DNA from: Homalodisca vitripennis
Taxonomy: Eukaryota; Arthropoda; Insecta; Hemiptera; Cicadellidae
Reading direction: 5' to 3'
DNA length: 64,000 nt
Assembly: GCF_021130785.1 (NCBI RefSeq)
Contig: NC_060210.1
Span: forward strand, 187,248,501-187,312,500
Shown one piece after another: positions 1 through 11,187 of the stretch. How positions within the stretch are numbered: position 1 is the first letter of the stretch; each line of letters starts with the position of its first letter. The notes under the pieces are model-generated. The model saw only the letters and a list, made by a program, of their open reading frames with translations. It ran no database searches and was not told where the DNA came from. Both the position numbers and the translations under genes were made by a program.

Positions 1-222
1 CACATTAATACGGTAACTCCCATTTTTGGAATCCTGTGTGCCATTTTTTTGTTTTGTCTTTACGAGACTTTGTCTAATAGCAATGGTGTTGTTTTAAAAC
101 GCGGTTCTAATGTTGTACTTTCTACCTACTCTTCTAATTTTCTCCAATAGTCCCGGCACATAAGGGATTGGACATAAACGCAATTTTATCACTATTTTGT
201 TTTTCTGACTCAGGAATAATTC
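1..222 (-). mobile_element. Penelope-like element fragment (RT C-terminus / start of GIY-YIG linker)
   Basis: Read on the minus strand, this stretch translates into a segment containing PYVPGLLEKIRRVGRKYNIR, then RQSLVKTKQKNG and QDSKNGSYRI. That order (PYVPGL.EKI, K.NIRT.F, SLVK.K, then a short linker before an endonuclease) is typical of the region after the reverse transcriptase of Penelope-like retroelements, just before the GIY-YIG nuclease. One in-frame stop (TAA, in the codon after RTAF) interrupts it, so this copy is dead. The rest of the element would lie beyond the left edge of the window. The family call comes from pattern recognition; some LINEs carry a similar block, but the linker fits Penelope best. 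Confidence 0.65.
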
Positions 223-2789
223 TTCTGGGTCGCTTGCACTTGCAGATAAAAATAAACTTCAAAGAAACAAATAATTTCAAAGATATATATTCTCCAAATT
301 GAGTAATTAATTTTGTTTCAATATTTCGTCATATTATATTTCAATCATTCTAAGTATTTGGACGATTGCAATAAATTTGTTATATTCCCAAATATAGAAT
401 TGTTATATATGACAAGAATTACTATTTAATCAATCATTGTTAAATGCGTTATAGTACAATTTTATTATGTGAGCTACATACTTAAAAATCTACTTATTGG
501 TTGTGTACTTTTATATTTTAACGATAAAAGCAACTGTCATTAGTTATATACATGAGCAAAAATATGGTGTACTTTTTTACTAATTAGGCGAGAACTGTGT
601 TATTTTATATTTGTAAAATTTAGATCCTTAATTTTATATTCAATCAAAATTTTTATCTTAGATGTAAAATTAATCCCTATTTTTACTACTCAAATTAACA
701 ATTCTGGAAGACTGAAATTTAAAAATATAGTATTACTGTATGTTTTTTTTTTCTAGGAGTTTTAGATTTTATAGTAATTTATGATTATGATTGATTTGTC
801 CATGTTAGTCTTTATTGGGATTTTAATCAATTGCATTCAAATGCCATCACTTATTATATAGTAATTGTGAAACTAAGGACTCTGAATTTAGTCTTCCTTT
901 ATACTAAGGATTTCTCTACAATAGCTTAAATACAAATGTTACTGAAATTGTTGAGGTTATTCATTAAAATATCACGTAATATCGGAGGAAATTTCAGGAA
1001 ATATCAGAGTTATTTGTACAAAAACAGTCACAGTCTCCGTATTCAGGAGCTCGCTAATTTAAACTTAAATCTAAATTGGATCAAGAGATTGGAATATCTT
1101 TAAGTAGCCATCACTTATATTAGGTTTATTGGGACTGGCTTTTTTAAAGTATTTGCCCATGGTGATTGCTAAAGCACGCGTATTTAAAGGATATTAGTGT
1201 TGTTATTCAGATATTTTATGACTCAAGTTTTTCTAGCAGGTATTTGAAGAAAATCCAGTGATAAACAAGATATCAGAGTTGAGTATTGGCAGAGAGCTCA
1301 TCTGTCACAATATCTGTAACAGCTGCCAGACGTCACAATCACAGAGTAATCTGTCACAAAGCTCTTCTTACTCTGTTGATAAAACGATGCACTGCAACAC
1401 AAGATAGTCTTTCTGTTTTTTGTTATATTATAAAATACAAACTATATTTTACTAATTATTATAGATCGAACGAACTTTGATGTAATAATTTTTTTCGACT
1501 ATAGACAAAACCTTTCCCAGGATTTATTGCATGAATGTAGTTTAATAGTTGTTTAAATAAAGTATTCTAAAGACCTGTTTACATTTCCTTATCAGATGCA
1601 TAATTGGGTTCAATACGATGTTTAAAATACAATCCCAAAGAAGCTGAACAATGTAAAAATGGAGCTCATGTTAATTTTCTCATTGGTTCACCCCTTCTCA
1701 ACATAGCTATGTGTAAAAAGAAAGAAAGGTGTACTGGAGCTAAAACTCAACATTTGCACTCACGAGTGCATAAATATGCGCTGTCTAATATTCCTATGAT
1801 TTACCCATTTCCACACATCATATAAACAAGTTAGGGTGCACCACACTATGTAGCAGGCTTGAGTGAAATTATGTGCAAATTATTTTATTTTATTGTTGAT
1901 ATGTCCTGTTGACAGGCAAAAAACTAACAATCGCACTAAAAGGTAAATTTTATTGCCCCGTCCCCTAGAAGACATATGAGAAATGGCACATACTGGTTGA
2001 AAATCTTCAATGACAATAAGCTAAATCCAAAGGATGGATATACACTATCATAGAACTTGATGTTACGAATAAAAAATAAAGCTTCATGCCAAATTTCAAC
2101 ACTGTAAGTTAGTTTTTTTCTTGAAATATCTTGCGGGCCGACAGACAGAAGATAGTCTCTTTAGTACTTCGATAACGCTTAGCAAAGAAAAACCATTTTA
2201 AATCATTTAAATGAAATAGAGGGAAAAGGAATTTTGGTTGTATTACTTACTTCAACTTCGGTAAATATAACTGCTACTGAAATTGTGTGTAACAAGTTTG
2301 AAATTGGAAACAAACAACTTGTTTCAATTATTGTACCAACAGTATTAATGAGTTATTGTTGTTTTTTATAATATATCAATCGCCTTATTATTACAGTACA
2401 GTCTAAATTCGGAAATAAAAGATTAATAAACAAGCTTAACTCTTTCCAATACCAAAATGATTGTACCTAAATTTGCCAGTAGTAAGGCTCAAAACGTGAA
2501 TGCATGAATCTGGAATATATCATAATTTCAATATAGGTTTGAAAAATACCCTTGTTTAAAAAATATTCGTGTATTATAAGTATTTTAATATGCATGAAAA
2601 GCTGTTAAATGTTTTTAGGAACTGAGTTGTTTGTAAGAGCTCTTAGTAAATGTAATTAGCAGACTTGTCTTGTCGCCTGTCGTCATCATTACACTTCTTA
2701 TGGAAGTGAATTTTAATGACATCGTTACGGAAAATTTTTAAACAAATCGTACAAAAAATAAAGACAAAGTAACAGACTACCTCTTTGTT
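223..2789. other. AT-rich non-coding stretch
   Basis: No supported gene. Open frames of 60-73 codons at 1286-1480 and 1604-1825 use non-ATG starts, have no splice context and resemble no family known to me. A diverged interspersed repeat lies at about 2024-2165. Confidence 0.6.
2024..2165 (+). repeat. Diverged interspersed repeat ending in a GACAGACAG-type tail
   Basis: The stretch contains AATAAAGCTTCATGCC followed by AATTTCAACACTGTAAG, then TTGAAATATCTTGCGGGCC and ACAGACAG. Similar ordered remnants (aagcttcatgc, then a cg-ttcg or tcttgaaat block, then gcggaccgacag or gacagacag) occur near 5340-5450, 17965-18085, 53080-53175, 53590-53690 and 58090-58350. This indicates an old dispersed family. 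I cannot assign the class. Confidence 0.45.
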
Positions 2790-2925
2790 TGAAGGTTATT
2801 TTTGACGATGGAAAGAATTTGAAGGAAACAGGAATTTTCCGGACATTTGCCAACGTTCAGTGAAACAAGAAATCAGTAACACTACGTTTCGAGATCTGCA
2901 ATATGATGTCGTCTTCAGGTAAAGA
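2790..2925 (-). repeat. Dispersed retroelement tail, Penelope-type, copy 1
   Basis: On the minus strand this reads acctgaagacgacatc..., then CTCGAAACGTAGTGTTA, then TTTCACTGAACG. The same ordered blocks occur on the plus strand at about 60950-61060. The 'GAAGA...CGAAACGT' pattern is common in the terminal regions of Penelope-like and some LINE elements. The class is inferred; the homology between the two copies is seen directly. Confidence 0.45.
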
Positions 2926-4051
2926 ACTAACCTAATACATAATTACAAACTACTGTAGGTTAAAATAAACAAATTCTACCAAAGCGTTATGGCACACCTA
3001 AGTCAAGTATCACAACCACCATGTTGTTTGTCATCTTCACTAACTCTAAAAACATGCACTTAATAAAAAACCCATACACTGAACACATGATAATTTTAAA
3101 ACTCCTTAAATACTGTATTACGTAATGGCGTCAAACATTTTGAACTTTCCCTATTTTCTTAAGCATAATGTAATGCATATTTCCAGATGCTTTTTACATT
3201 GTGGTTAGTATTAGCCAATTGAAAAGGCTTTTACCAAACAATGTATTTATTCTTTTGTGAATAACACCTTTACTGAATTTGTGTTCAGGCCAACTAATTA
3301 CTTTAATGACCTTTACTGTGTCCAAACCTGTGAAACCTTAACCAAGAACTAAGCAGACAACAGACAACTCAGTGTGCCTCAAACACGTACAAGAGATAAC
3401 AAGCCGACCTCAACCCTCAGGTAAACCGAGTGTACCAGTCAAGTAAGTGTTTCAGTTAACAGTCCAGTTGTTACTATATGGCTGCTTTTTAAACTCCTTG
3501 GTGTTTTTAAATTATTAATAAAAGGGTATATATGTAAATCAATATTAAAGTTAAAATAAACGAATACTACAAATTATTCATTTTTAATACATGTAAAAGC
3601 GTTAAATTGCGTATTGATTTCATTCACTTATTCAATTAGTTTTTTATGCATGGACTTGCCCCCACCAAGACATGCAAGGCTTGGCGGTGAGGACCACACA
3701 TGCAAATCAATATAGTACTCGTATTAGTTAGCTATTTATAATTATTTTGCATTTATACTAAGTTTTACAATTTATTATGGAGTAATTCAAGTAGATGGTG
3801 GTTTAAGGACAGGTACCAATGAGAACCTTAATTAATAGTGGTTTTTGTACTAAAGATAAAAATAATACTAAAAGTTTCCTTAAGAAATTATTATACAGTG
3901 ACCATACATGTAGCACTACTTAAGATCCAGCGTACATGCAATAACTATCTCAAATATTTTTTTGTGATTTCAAATATCCAGATGTATTAGAGGTGAATTA
4001 TTTAAAATTATTTGAACATTTGAAGGAACTATTCAAATGATCACCTTATTC

Positions 4052-4053
<2 letters not shown>
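2926..4053. other. Non-coding stretch, nothing convincing
   Basis: AT-rich sequence with no supported exon. A 34-codon open frame at about 3340-3450 ends near a GTAAGT, but a stop lies just upstream and there is no acceptor, so I do not call it. A weak stem-loop (ccaccaag...cttggcgg) sits at about 3663-3690. Confidence 0.5.

Positions 4054-4116
<63 letters not shown>
4054..4116. repeat. (GT)n microsatellite
   Basis: About 31 consecutive GT dinucleotides. Confidence 0.97.
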
Positions 4117-4117
<1 letters not shown>

Positions 4118-4165
4118 TGTTCAAGTTCAAATTCGAGTTCAAAAGATCTTTATTCAAAGAATGGC
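4117..4165 (-). repeat. Possible 3' tail of a minus-strand retroelement
   Basis: The sequence ttcaagttcaaattcgag followed by ttcaaaagatctttatt reads on the minus strand as an AATAAAGAT signal followed by a GAATTTGAACTTGAA-type run. That resembles the 3' ends of insect non-LTR elements. It is flanked on both sides by TG microsatellites. Weak, short evidence. Confidence 0.25.
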
Positions 4166-4243
4166 AAAGTTGAATACATGCAAAAAATTTACATAAATAA
4201 AATTAATTAATTTAATTTAATTGCATTTAATTAAATTAATTGT

Positions 4244-4308
4244 TGTGTGTGTGTGTGTGTGTGTGAGTGTGTGTGTGCGCGCGCGCGGGTGTGTGTGTGT
4301 GTGTGTGG
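4244..4308. repeat. (GT)n / (GC)n compound microsatellite
   Basis: An imperfect GT tract with an internal run of GCGCGCGC, ending in GTGTGTGGG. Confidence 0.95.
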
Positions 4309-5809
4309 GTCCTTTGCTAATTACGCATGATTTACTATTTGCCTAATTACTCCGGTAATAAGTAGCGGTTAGTGCATCGTTAAGTCAATGAGAATACTTC
4401 TGTCGAACAGCGCGGTGGAAAGAGTGTTCAATTGTGTTCATTGTTTAAAAATTATTATATTCAGTAGTTTTTCTGTAGCCAATACATTTTTGTGTGACTG
4501 TTCAACCTGAAAGTGTATTGCGTGTGATTTGACGTGCTAGTGATTTCATAGTGGAAAAAATCTGTAATTTTACCGTGTGAAGATAGTGTAGTAGTTTTAT
4601 GTGTGAGGTGAGTGATAAGCCATGGAGAACAGTGCCCACACCTAAGAGGGTTCACTCAATGATTCAGCGCCCATGATCTGCCAGTAAGTGAGTATGCTTT
4701 TTTATAGGTAGGAAATTATATTATGTTTTTAATCCAATTGGGTAACTGATTGTATAAATATATTAATAGTATCTTTAAAATTTCATTCCTAAAAATGCAA
4801 TTCCGTTCAGTAATGAAAAAATTAAAGACATAAAAGAGTTTAAAGTTTAGCATTGTTTTATGGGGTAAAATTGAAGGTCCGTTCATTACTTTCAATATTT
4901 GTCAATATTAAAATTGATCAGATCAACTTTTACTTTGAATAAGATTTAAATAAGGTAAAGGTGTGTTTTTATGCATATTAAAAGATTAAAATTTTCTGTA
5001 GTGTTTTCACAGTTCATTAAGTTAGGTTTATTAACATTGTTCGATGGGAAAATGTTTGGTAAACCACGTGAGATACTACAAAGCAAAAAAAATCATTAGA
5101 ATTAAATCCTGTTAAACAATATTAATATTAACATATTACTCTATATTTCTTTAATTGTTGCTGTAGAGGAAATTTGAAACGTATATGTAGAAAGTCAACT
5201 AAAGATAATTCGTGTTTTGATTTAGTTAGGGTACATGTTAAAACTTAATTTGATTTTAATCAGTTATTAAAATAATTTCTTATGCTATTGTTTTGTTGCC
5301 GCCATGGTTACTCATAAGACATCACCCATATCAGTGTTGTTTATATAGAAATTAAGCTTCATTCAAAAGTTTAAGTATGGAGGTTATATCGTTTTCAAGT
5401 TATCGTTCGGATCAACATACAGCTAGACAGAAATCCAGACAACGAGAAATTTCAGCCCTTTAAGTGATATCTTCGCTAACGCTGAGATATGAATCTTGTA
5501 AATAACGTGGAATTGCCGGACAAATATGAAGGCGTTTATTAAAGGTTTGTAATATTTGACAACATTGTTGACATTTCGTTTATCGTCACTTGACTAAGGT
5601 AAACTTGGCGTGTTTGTATGCCATTACGTTGTATATGCAGGAGATTGACGGGTAAATAAAGTGCTGTTTGGCGCCAAAAAACAATAAAACACAATTATAT
5701 GTTGACGCTTATTATCCTCTGTTACTATCCACATACATTAAATAATAGACATACGTATTTAACATGTCTATAAATTTAAAAATGTTTTACGTACATATAT
5801 TTATAAAAG
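4309..5809. other. Non-coding stretch; possible untranslated exon near 4350-4683
   Basis: The section 4370-4690 is less AT-rich than its surroundings and ends in CTGCCAGTAAGTGAG, which contains a good splice donor (GTAAGT). An ATG at 4622 opens only a 7-codon frame. This could be a 5' untranslated exon or a relic of a repeat; the evidence is too thin to choose. From 4700 to 5809 I see only AT-rich sequence plus a diverged copy of the GACAGACAG-type repeat at about 5330-5450. Confidence 0.2.
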
Positions 5810-6290
5810 TACTAGCTATTTCTTACGGCTTCGCACGATTTTCGTATGATTTGCATGTGTATGAGCACTTTTAGTTCAAGTGAATTATATTTCTAATGCC
5901 TATATACAGTTTGCCTTGTTGCCATGATGAAGATAATCTATAAAAGTGTATGTTTACAGCCATTCTAAACGCACATATACTTTATTATAAAATGGTCTAA
6001 CACTCAACTTTTAAGTTCATTCAGAAATTTATGTTAAAGATTAATATACATCATAACGTAGTGCCTTCAAATAGAGATTAGCTATTTTATATACGTAACT
6101 GTTAGGTAATTGCAGTTTATAATGTGTAGGCGCTTTGAAAACTTTTATCTTATGCAGCGCTGCGTGTCGACGAGTTACATCAATGGGCATATAAACCTTC
6201 TCCGTGGAAAAATACTTATACATACACATTTTTATTTTGATCAGTCAAATAGTTTATGATTCTATAAAAGACATACAGAAAAAAATTCAG
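5810..6290 (+). repeat. Interspersed repeat family R1, copy 1 (about 480 bp)
   Basis: Starts tactagctattt...cggcttcgcacg and runs about 480 bp. It aligns block by block with 31634-32108: TTCAAGTGAATTATATTTC, GCCTTGTTGCCA, TAATTGCAGTTT, GGCGCTTTGAAAACTT, CATCAATGGGCATA and CCGTGGAAAAATAC. A shorter third copy is at about 19326-19460. The opening 'actagctgt.ccc..cggcttcgc' is a motif widespread in arthropod RTE/SINE-like repeats. The homology between copies is seen; the class is inferred. Confidence 0.75.
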
Positions 6291-6643
6291 ACGAATGTCT
6301 GTTGGGAAACTTCATAATAGTCTAATGGTCTACTATGACTAGAAGGAAGGAATCCAAAATATCAATTATGAACCGGATAAATTGGAAAAAAATTAGTTAT
6401 TTTTTTATAGGTTTGATCTTACAATGTGGTTCCAGTGATCTTGAGGATTTTTACACTATCATTAAATGTTTACCAGAATCCTATACGTTATGATAGAATA
6501 TACATTGACTACTGTCTAATTGATTCCTTTTTCATTTCACCCTTTTCTGTGACAAGAAACATTTAGGTAAAGATTACATTAAGTACTAATATGTTAGTTA
6601 GTAAAACCACACAATAACTGGAAAAATGTATATCTAAATCTAT

Positions 6644-6807
6644 CTACTGTGGATGAAGCCTTGCAATCGAACCTGTGATATCATCTTTAGCCTTTTTCCA
6701 AGGGCCTTTTCCCTTTGATTGAGCTTTGGAGGGTATAACTGTACTGGTTTCCGAGAACAACGATTCCGTTGCTGTTAGTTTGGATAACACGGAAAAGGTC
6801 GATTCAC
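6644..6807 (-). CDS. Last coding exon of an unidentified minus-strand gene
   Basis: The minus strand has an acceptor (ACACTGACAG) followed by 53 codons and TAG. The protein is hydrophilic and looks like a genuine C-terminus: it contains ESTFSVLSKLTATESLF, then SKAQSKGKGPWKKAKDDITG and ends ARLHPQ. Ser/Thr-rich and basic stretches suggest a cytoplasmic tail; there are no membrane segments. The exon begins with two bases of a split codon, which exactly completes the one leftover base of the exon at 8618-8665. Upstream exons beyond that one were not found. I do not recognise the family. The plus-strand frames here are full of stops. A degenerate Tc1/mariner copy lies in the intervening intron. 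Confidence 0.5.
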
Positions 6808-8617
6808 CTGTCAGTGTATAATGTATATAAGAGTTTGCTTAATGAACTTAAAATTAATTTTTATGTTGTATTTATCTGGAAGATTGCGTGGAAGTCATTT
6901 TTTAAATGGCAAAATGACATTTCTTTATTCCATTTGTGATGTCGTTTTACTAAACACTAGTTATTTACAGTATTAAAAGGAAAATGACTGAGCGAATACT
7001 CCTATATATCCGTTAAGGAAAGGTCTTGACATAAAACAATACTAATGTTTTATAGGGTAAATTTACTTAAAGCAAGAAATAATATAGAACGTAGGTTTAT
7101 ACATAGCCTAATATGTGAAAATTAGTTTTATAATGAATACCACTAACAGAAAAACCATTATTTAATTTCCACGTATTAATATATGAACACTAAGACGTGT
7201 TTAGTGAACTATTACATTAAACTGCATGTATTGTAAAGTAACGTAAATTGGGTAATTCTAATACGTTATAACATTGTATTTATTATTGAAGTTCAAATTA
7301 ACTTACCAATAAAAACACGAGATATTTGCCTGTATAAATTAGACCTTCGTTGTTTTATTTATTCGCAATGTTTTAGAGCCATTTTTGTAATGAATTCTGT
7401 AATATGAGTATTACTTAGGAATGTAATATATGTAGGATGTGTAGGACTTCAGGAAAAAATTATAAACCTTTCTCAATTAGTGTTTAGCCACTTCAAAATC
7501 AGCTAAAAATTTATAAAAAACTCTTCTTAAAATAGATTTTCAAACACGCTCATAAAAATTATAAGTTATTAGTTATAAGATAATTTTTATTTATAAGATT
7601 CTGGCTCAAGATTTTGTAGCCAGTCTCGGTAAATTGACTAGTAATGCATCTGCTGAACTAGAAATATCAAGAAGAAGCGTGCAAAAAATGTTAAAGCAAT
7701 TTTCAATTTAAGCCATACCGTCCATCTTTACTCCAAGCGCTTCACAAGGATGATTCCGATAGGCGATTGTAATTCTGTGAGACAGTAATTATCCGCTCAG
7801 AGGCTGTGATCCAAATATTAGTTTTTGGTGTAATGAGGAATATTTAAAACTAAATGGACACTTTAATCGGCATAACTGTGTATTCTAGTCGGATGTATAT
7901 CCCCATCAAGTAATCCAAGCAGAACTCAATGTGCCTGATGTTATGGTATGGGGAGGTATTTCAAGTACTGTACTGTTGGTACTTATTTTCTTCAAGGAAA
8001 TGTTAACTTAGAAAGTTACTTACGGTTGCTGCAACCGTAGTAGTTCCCGAGCTCAGAAACATTCCTGTTTTCAATATTTATTCGCTCATATGGCAACAAG
8101 ATGTTGCCTCAGCACATTTCGGCATCCAAGTTCTACATTTTTTAAACAAAACATTTTATGAATGGATTGGACATCGTGGTGCAATCGGCAGGCCTTCGCG
8201 TTCGCCAGACCCATCCCCATGTTATTTTTCACTGTGGGGTATTATAAAGGAGACTGTTTATACTTTAAAACCGTAAAATCTGGACTAACTCAGAAACCAT
8301 AATTAGAAATGCATTTGAACTTTTTATTAACGATACACCTTTACAGCTAAAAATGTGTTATTCTATTCTAAGACGTTGCATGAAGAGTGTGCAAAATCAA
8401 GGTGGACATTTCGAACAACTGTTATAACACTGTATGGTAATATGTAAGTAATTTTCATATAATTAATTTATTTTCTTGCCTAAAAGTGTTTTATTCAATT
8501 AACCTATAAAGCCTTTAAATTTCTCTGTAAAAACTGACATATGCATCAACCTGTATAATTATAATTGGAACTTTAATAAAGTTAATACAGATGAAATAAC
8601 AAAGACATTTAACTTAC
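6808..8617 (-). other. Inferred intron of the unidentified minus-strand gene
   Basis: This interval joins the two phase-matched exons. Besides AT-rich sequence it contains the dead Tc1/mariner transposase described separately at 7600-8426. Confidence 0.4.
7600..8426 (+). pseudogene. Degenerate Tc1/mariner-superfamily transposase
   Basis: Scattered pieces of an IS630-Tc1-mariner transposase appear in order on the plus strand: a basic N-terminal helix-turn-helix piece near 7650-7690, then NEEYLKLNGHFNRHNCVF (around the first catalytic Asp), DVMVWGGISS, GHRGAIGRPSRSPDPSP followed by a degraded ..F.LWG block, and a C-terminal RRCMKSVQNQGGHFEQLL before a stop at 8424-8426. Several frameshifts and stops separate them, so it cannot be functional. 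It has the same general type (RSPD..P...F.LWG) as the copy at 19.5-21.6 kb, but I could not find clear terminal inverted repeats. Confidence 0.8.
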
Positions 8618-8665
8618 TTGCATCATCGCGATATTCTTCTTCAGTTGAAATTTGCTCACTATCAA
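8618..8665 (-). CDS. Internal exon of the unidentified minus-strand gene
   Basis: A 48-nt exon on the minus strand lies between an acceptor (GACTAAATAG) and a consensus donor (GTAAGT). In the only useful frame it encodes DSEQISTEEEYRDDA, a strongly acidic stretch, flanked by split codons (two bases at the start, one at the end). The leftover base joins the exon at 6807-6644 to make Ser and continue ..DDAS-ESTFSV... The matching phase and similar composition are the main evidence. The acceptor lacks a good pyrimidine tract, and nothing further upstream was identified. Confidence 0.4.
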
Positions 8666-8667
8666 CT

Positions 8668-8696
8668 ATTTAGTCAACTAATTTGTTGACTAAAAT
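8668..8696. repeat. Short hairpin
   Basis: TTTAGTCAAC-taattt-GTTGACTAAA is a near-perfect inverted repeat with a 6-bp loop, just upstream of the 48-nt minus-strand exon's acceptor and partly overlapping it. Confidence 0.7.
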
Positions 8697-9186
8697 CATG
8701 AAATGTTAGGCCGAGTTGCGGTGAAGCCATCTTTAATCAATAAATGCTTAACCAAAACCACCTGGTCCAATAAAAACCACCTGGTCTTCAGATGAGTGAA
8801 AGGACAGCCTATTACAGTTAATCGATTTATTAAAAGTACATTAGGTATTTTTCTAAATCCTATTGTATTTTTAGATTATTTTAGATTCAGTTTTATTAGC
8901 ACGGACATATTGTACGTTTTATGATAGCCAATTTTATTTCTATAATTATATATTAAAATAATCAAAGCAAAATAAATAGTGAATTACGTACACCTTACAT
9001 GTGTTAAACTATATGAGTACCCTCAGGTAATTATTTGTTAATGATAGTGAAAATTATACAGTTTGCATTTTTAATCCCACTGCCACCTATAAATCATATC
9101 AAATAGGCCACTCGTTAGTCAACCTTAATTGCACCCAAATAGGCAGATCCTTAACATATCAAAACATAACCACTGAAACGAAATAA
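8697..9186. other. Non-coding stretch with short repeats
   Basis: A 15-bp direct duplication (aaaaccacctggtc) is present at about 8754-8788. No exon could be supported. Confidence 0.5.
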
Positions 9187-9360
9187 AATTGTGATAATAA
9201 CGTTCACAAAAAGAACGTAATTATTATGTTGGGTGATCTCAAACCAAATAATCTATTTGATGTGATAGGTGACAAGTTAGTGAGTGGTATCATTGAAATT
9301 TGTCGCCATAATCTGATTACGTGGCCTATTATTTTTTACTATTATTACATCCTGCATTAG
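9187..9360 (+). pseudogene. Possible LINE endonuclease fragment
   Basis: This 57-codon open segment includes KNVIIMLGDLKPNN and then LVSGIIEICRHNLI. Spacing and residues resemble the GDFN...G..L.EFC..N.L part of the APE-type endonuclease of non-LTR retrotransposons, but the motif is imperfect (GDLKPNN instead of GDFNA). It could be chance. An internal inverted repeat (taataacgttc...gaacgtaattatta) lies at its start. Confidence 0.3.
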
Positions 9361-10821
9361 TTATTTATTTTACATATTAATTTTTAAAAACTAATAACTA
9401 TATTAAAATATTTCATGCAGGAAAGTTAATGTGTATAATGTATAGGCATATATGGTTGGTTATTTCTTTCCTTGTTTTATAAATTTGTTTGCAAAAAATA
9501 TAACTGAATATTTTAGAGAAAGTATATTCCATTCATTGTTTGCTACTATTTGAATAACTTAAAAATTGATGTTAATGATAGATTTTAGTTAATACGGAAA
9601 GTTTTTCCTAAGAGGTCGAACCAAAATGTTAAATGATAAAGATATATGGAGATAAAAATGTTTTGTATCAATAACTTTGTATAATTAAACCCTACCATTC
9701 TGCATACTTTACTACATTAATCAAGTTCGTTGTGGTTGCTGTGGTAAATAAATAAATATAAATAAATAAATAAATATTTATTTCCCAGCATTTACATTCA
9801 TGTTTACAAATAAATGAAAAAAACTTAGGAAGTCACTGACCAAAAACAAGTAGCAGGTCAGTGTAATAGAATACACAACATACAAATAAACAGTTTATAG
9901 CTTGCTCTCACATAAAAAAAAAACTAAAAGGTCAACAGACTGCTCTCCGCCACGTCTGCACAAGACTACAAAAAAAACTAAAACTAAAATAAATACACAC
10001 AGCCGACGTTTGTACAATATAGAGTGACTTGGAAATAATTAGGCAATACAAAGAATAAAAAATAAAAAACACGCTTTGAAAAAATACAAATATACAATCT
10101 TATGTACTAAAATCATAAATAATTTTACAAAAAAATTTATAAACAAATATATTGAAATAATGGAAAACTAAATTAATGTTTTTACATAAAATTACATACA
10201 AATATCAGAACATAATCCTGTGCTGGAAGCTATAACACTGCTTTTCATACTCTAAAAATATTGTTAATTGTTTTGTAATTTTGCATAATATAGATATATA
10301 GGTTTATAATATTTAATCCATATAGATCAGTGTATTTTAGTATGTTTTAAAAAAATTAAATGTTCATAAATTAGTTCTTATGTACAGTCTGTCCAAGACT
10401 GTAAGTGTTTTATTACACCGTCGTTAAACTCTTTGCAAACTGATTCCTGTTTTATTATGATATGTTCATTTTTCATCACAAGACTAATCACACATGGATT
10501 AAATACTGTATTCTGCAATATTGGGCCTGTTGTTTTAAAAAGGGTAAAGGAGAAATGGAGGTCAGATCATGTCGCCCTTGTGATACGTTCCGACCAAAGC
10601 ACTTTGATAAGCCACATCAAGCTGACTCTGACTTTGGACCACATAAGCCCCACATGGTCTATAAGCATCATTGTACCAATCATTTCACTTTATAGTGGTC
10701 GATTAGAAGTATGTAAATCGTGTGATAAAATTGTTTTCTAGACAAGAGTGTAATGAAGAAGCATACATAAAGTAGACAGTACGATAACGATTTATTTAAA
10801 TCTCTTAATTATTGTTAAGGT
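9361..10821. other. AT-rich stretch with an (AAAT)n tract
   Basis: An (AAAT)n run at 9746-9780 next to TATTTATTTCCC may mark the 3' end of a minus-strand non-LTR element covering roughly 9780-10020. At 10433-10741 two overlapping plus-strand frames stay open for 77-102 codons; one contains CRPCDTFRPKHFDKPHQ. I recognise no family and see no clear splice sites around it, so I do not call it a gene. Confidence 0.35.
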
Positions 10822-11187
10822 GTCGTCCACTGGCAGGTCCCTGCAGTCTGGAAATTCTGGCCTCTGCAAGTCTCGTTCTCTGCAGGTCCCGACCGTCAGT
10901 CTGGCAGGTCCCGTCCTCTAGATGTTCTGGCCTCTGGCAAGGCTCTTCCTCTGGCAGGTCCCTGCCTCTGTGAGGTGCCGTCCCCTGGCCTCAGGCAAGT
11001 CTCCTTCCTCTGGCAAGGTTCCCGACCTCTATCAGGGTGCCGTCATCCGCCAGGTCCCTGCATCTGGAAAGTTCTGGCCTCAGGCAAGTCTCGTCCTCTG
11101 GAAGTTCTGGCCTCAGGCAAGTCCCTTCTTCCTCTGGCAGGTCTAGGCCTCTGACAGGCTTCGGGCTCTGGTGGGTTCCTGGATCTG
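10822..11187 (+). repeat. GC-rich degenerate minisatellite
   Basis: Many imperfect copies of a unit of about 16-18 bp built on CCTCTGGCAGGTCCC / CCTCAGGCAAGTCTC. It is distinctly GC-rich inside AT-rich DNA and has sharp edges. The apparent open frame at 10922-11146 comes from the repeat. Confidence 0.85.

Noticed and set aside
1286..1480. 64-codon frame with a Ser/Gln-rich alternative frame
   Set aside because: Non-ATG start, no splice context, no family resemblance.
2251..2276. 26-nt minus-strand microexon between TTTCAG and GTAAGT
   Set aside because: Splice signals are good, but the phase does not extend the minus-strand gene ending at 6644 and no partner exon was found; probably chance.
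3340..3450. Plus-strand segment NSVCLKHVQEITSRPQPSGK ending near GTAAGT
   Set aside because: A stop lies immediately upstream and there is no acceptor; too short to separate from chance.
6655..6685. GGTTCGATTGC on the minus strand, resembling a tRNA B box
   Set aside because: No A box or cloverleaf around it, and it lies inside a well-supported coding exon.
10433..10741. Two overlapping plus-strand frames (102 and 77 codons), one with CRPCDTFRPKHFDKPHQ
   Set aside because: No splice context, no recognised family, and two frames open in the same place; not enough to call a gene.
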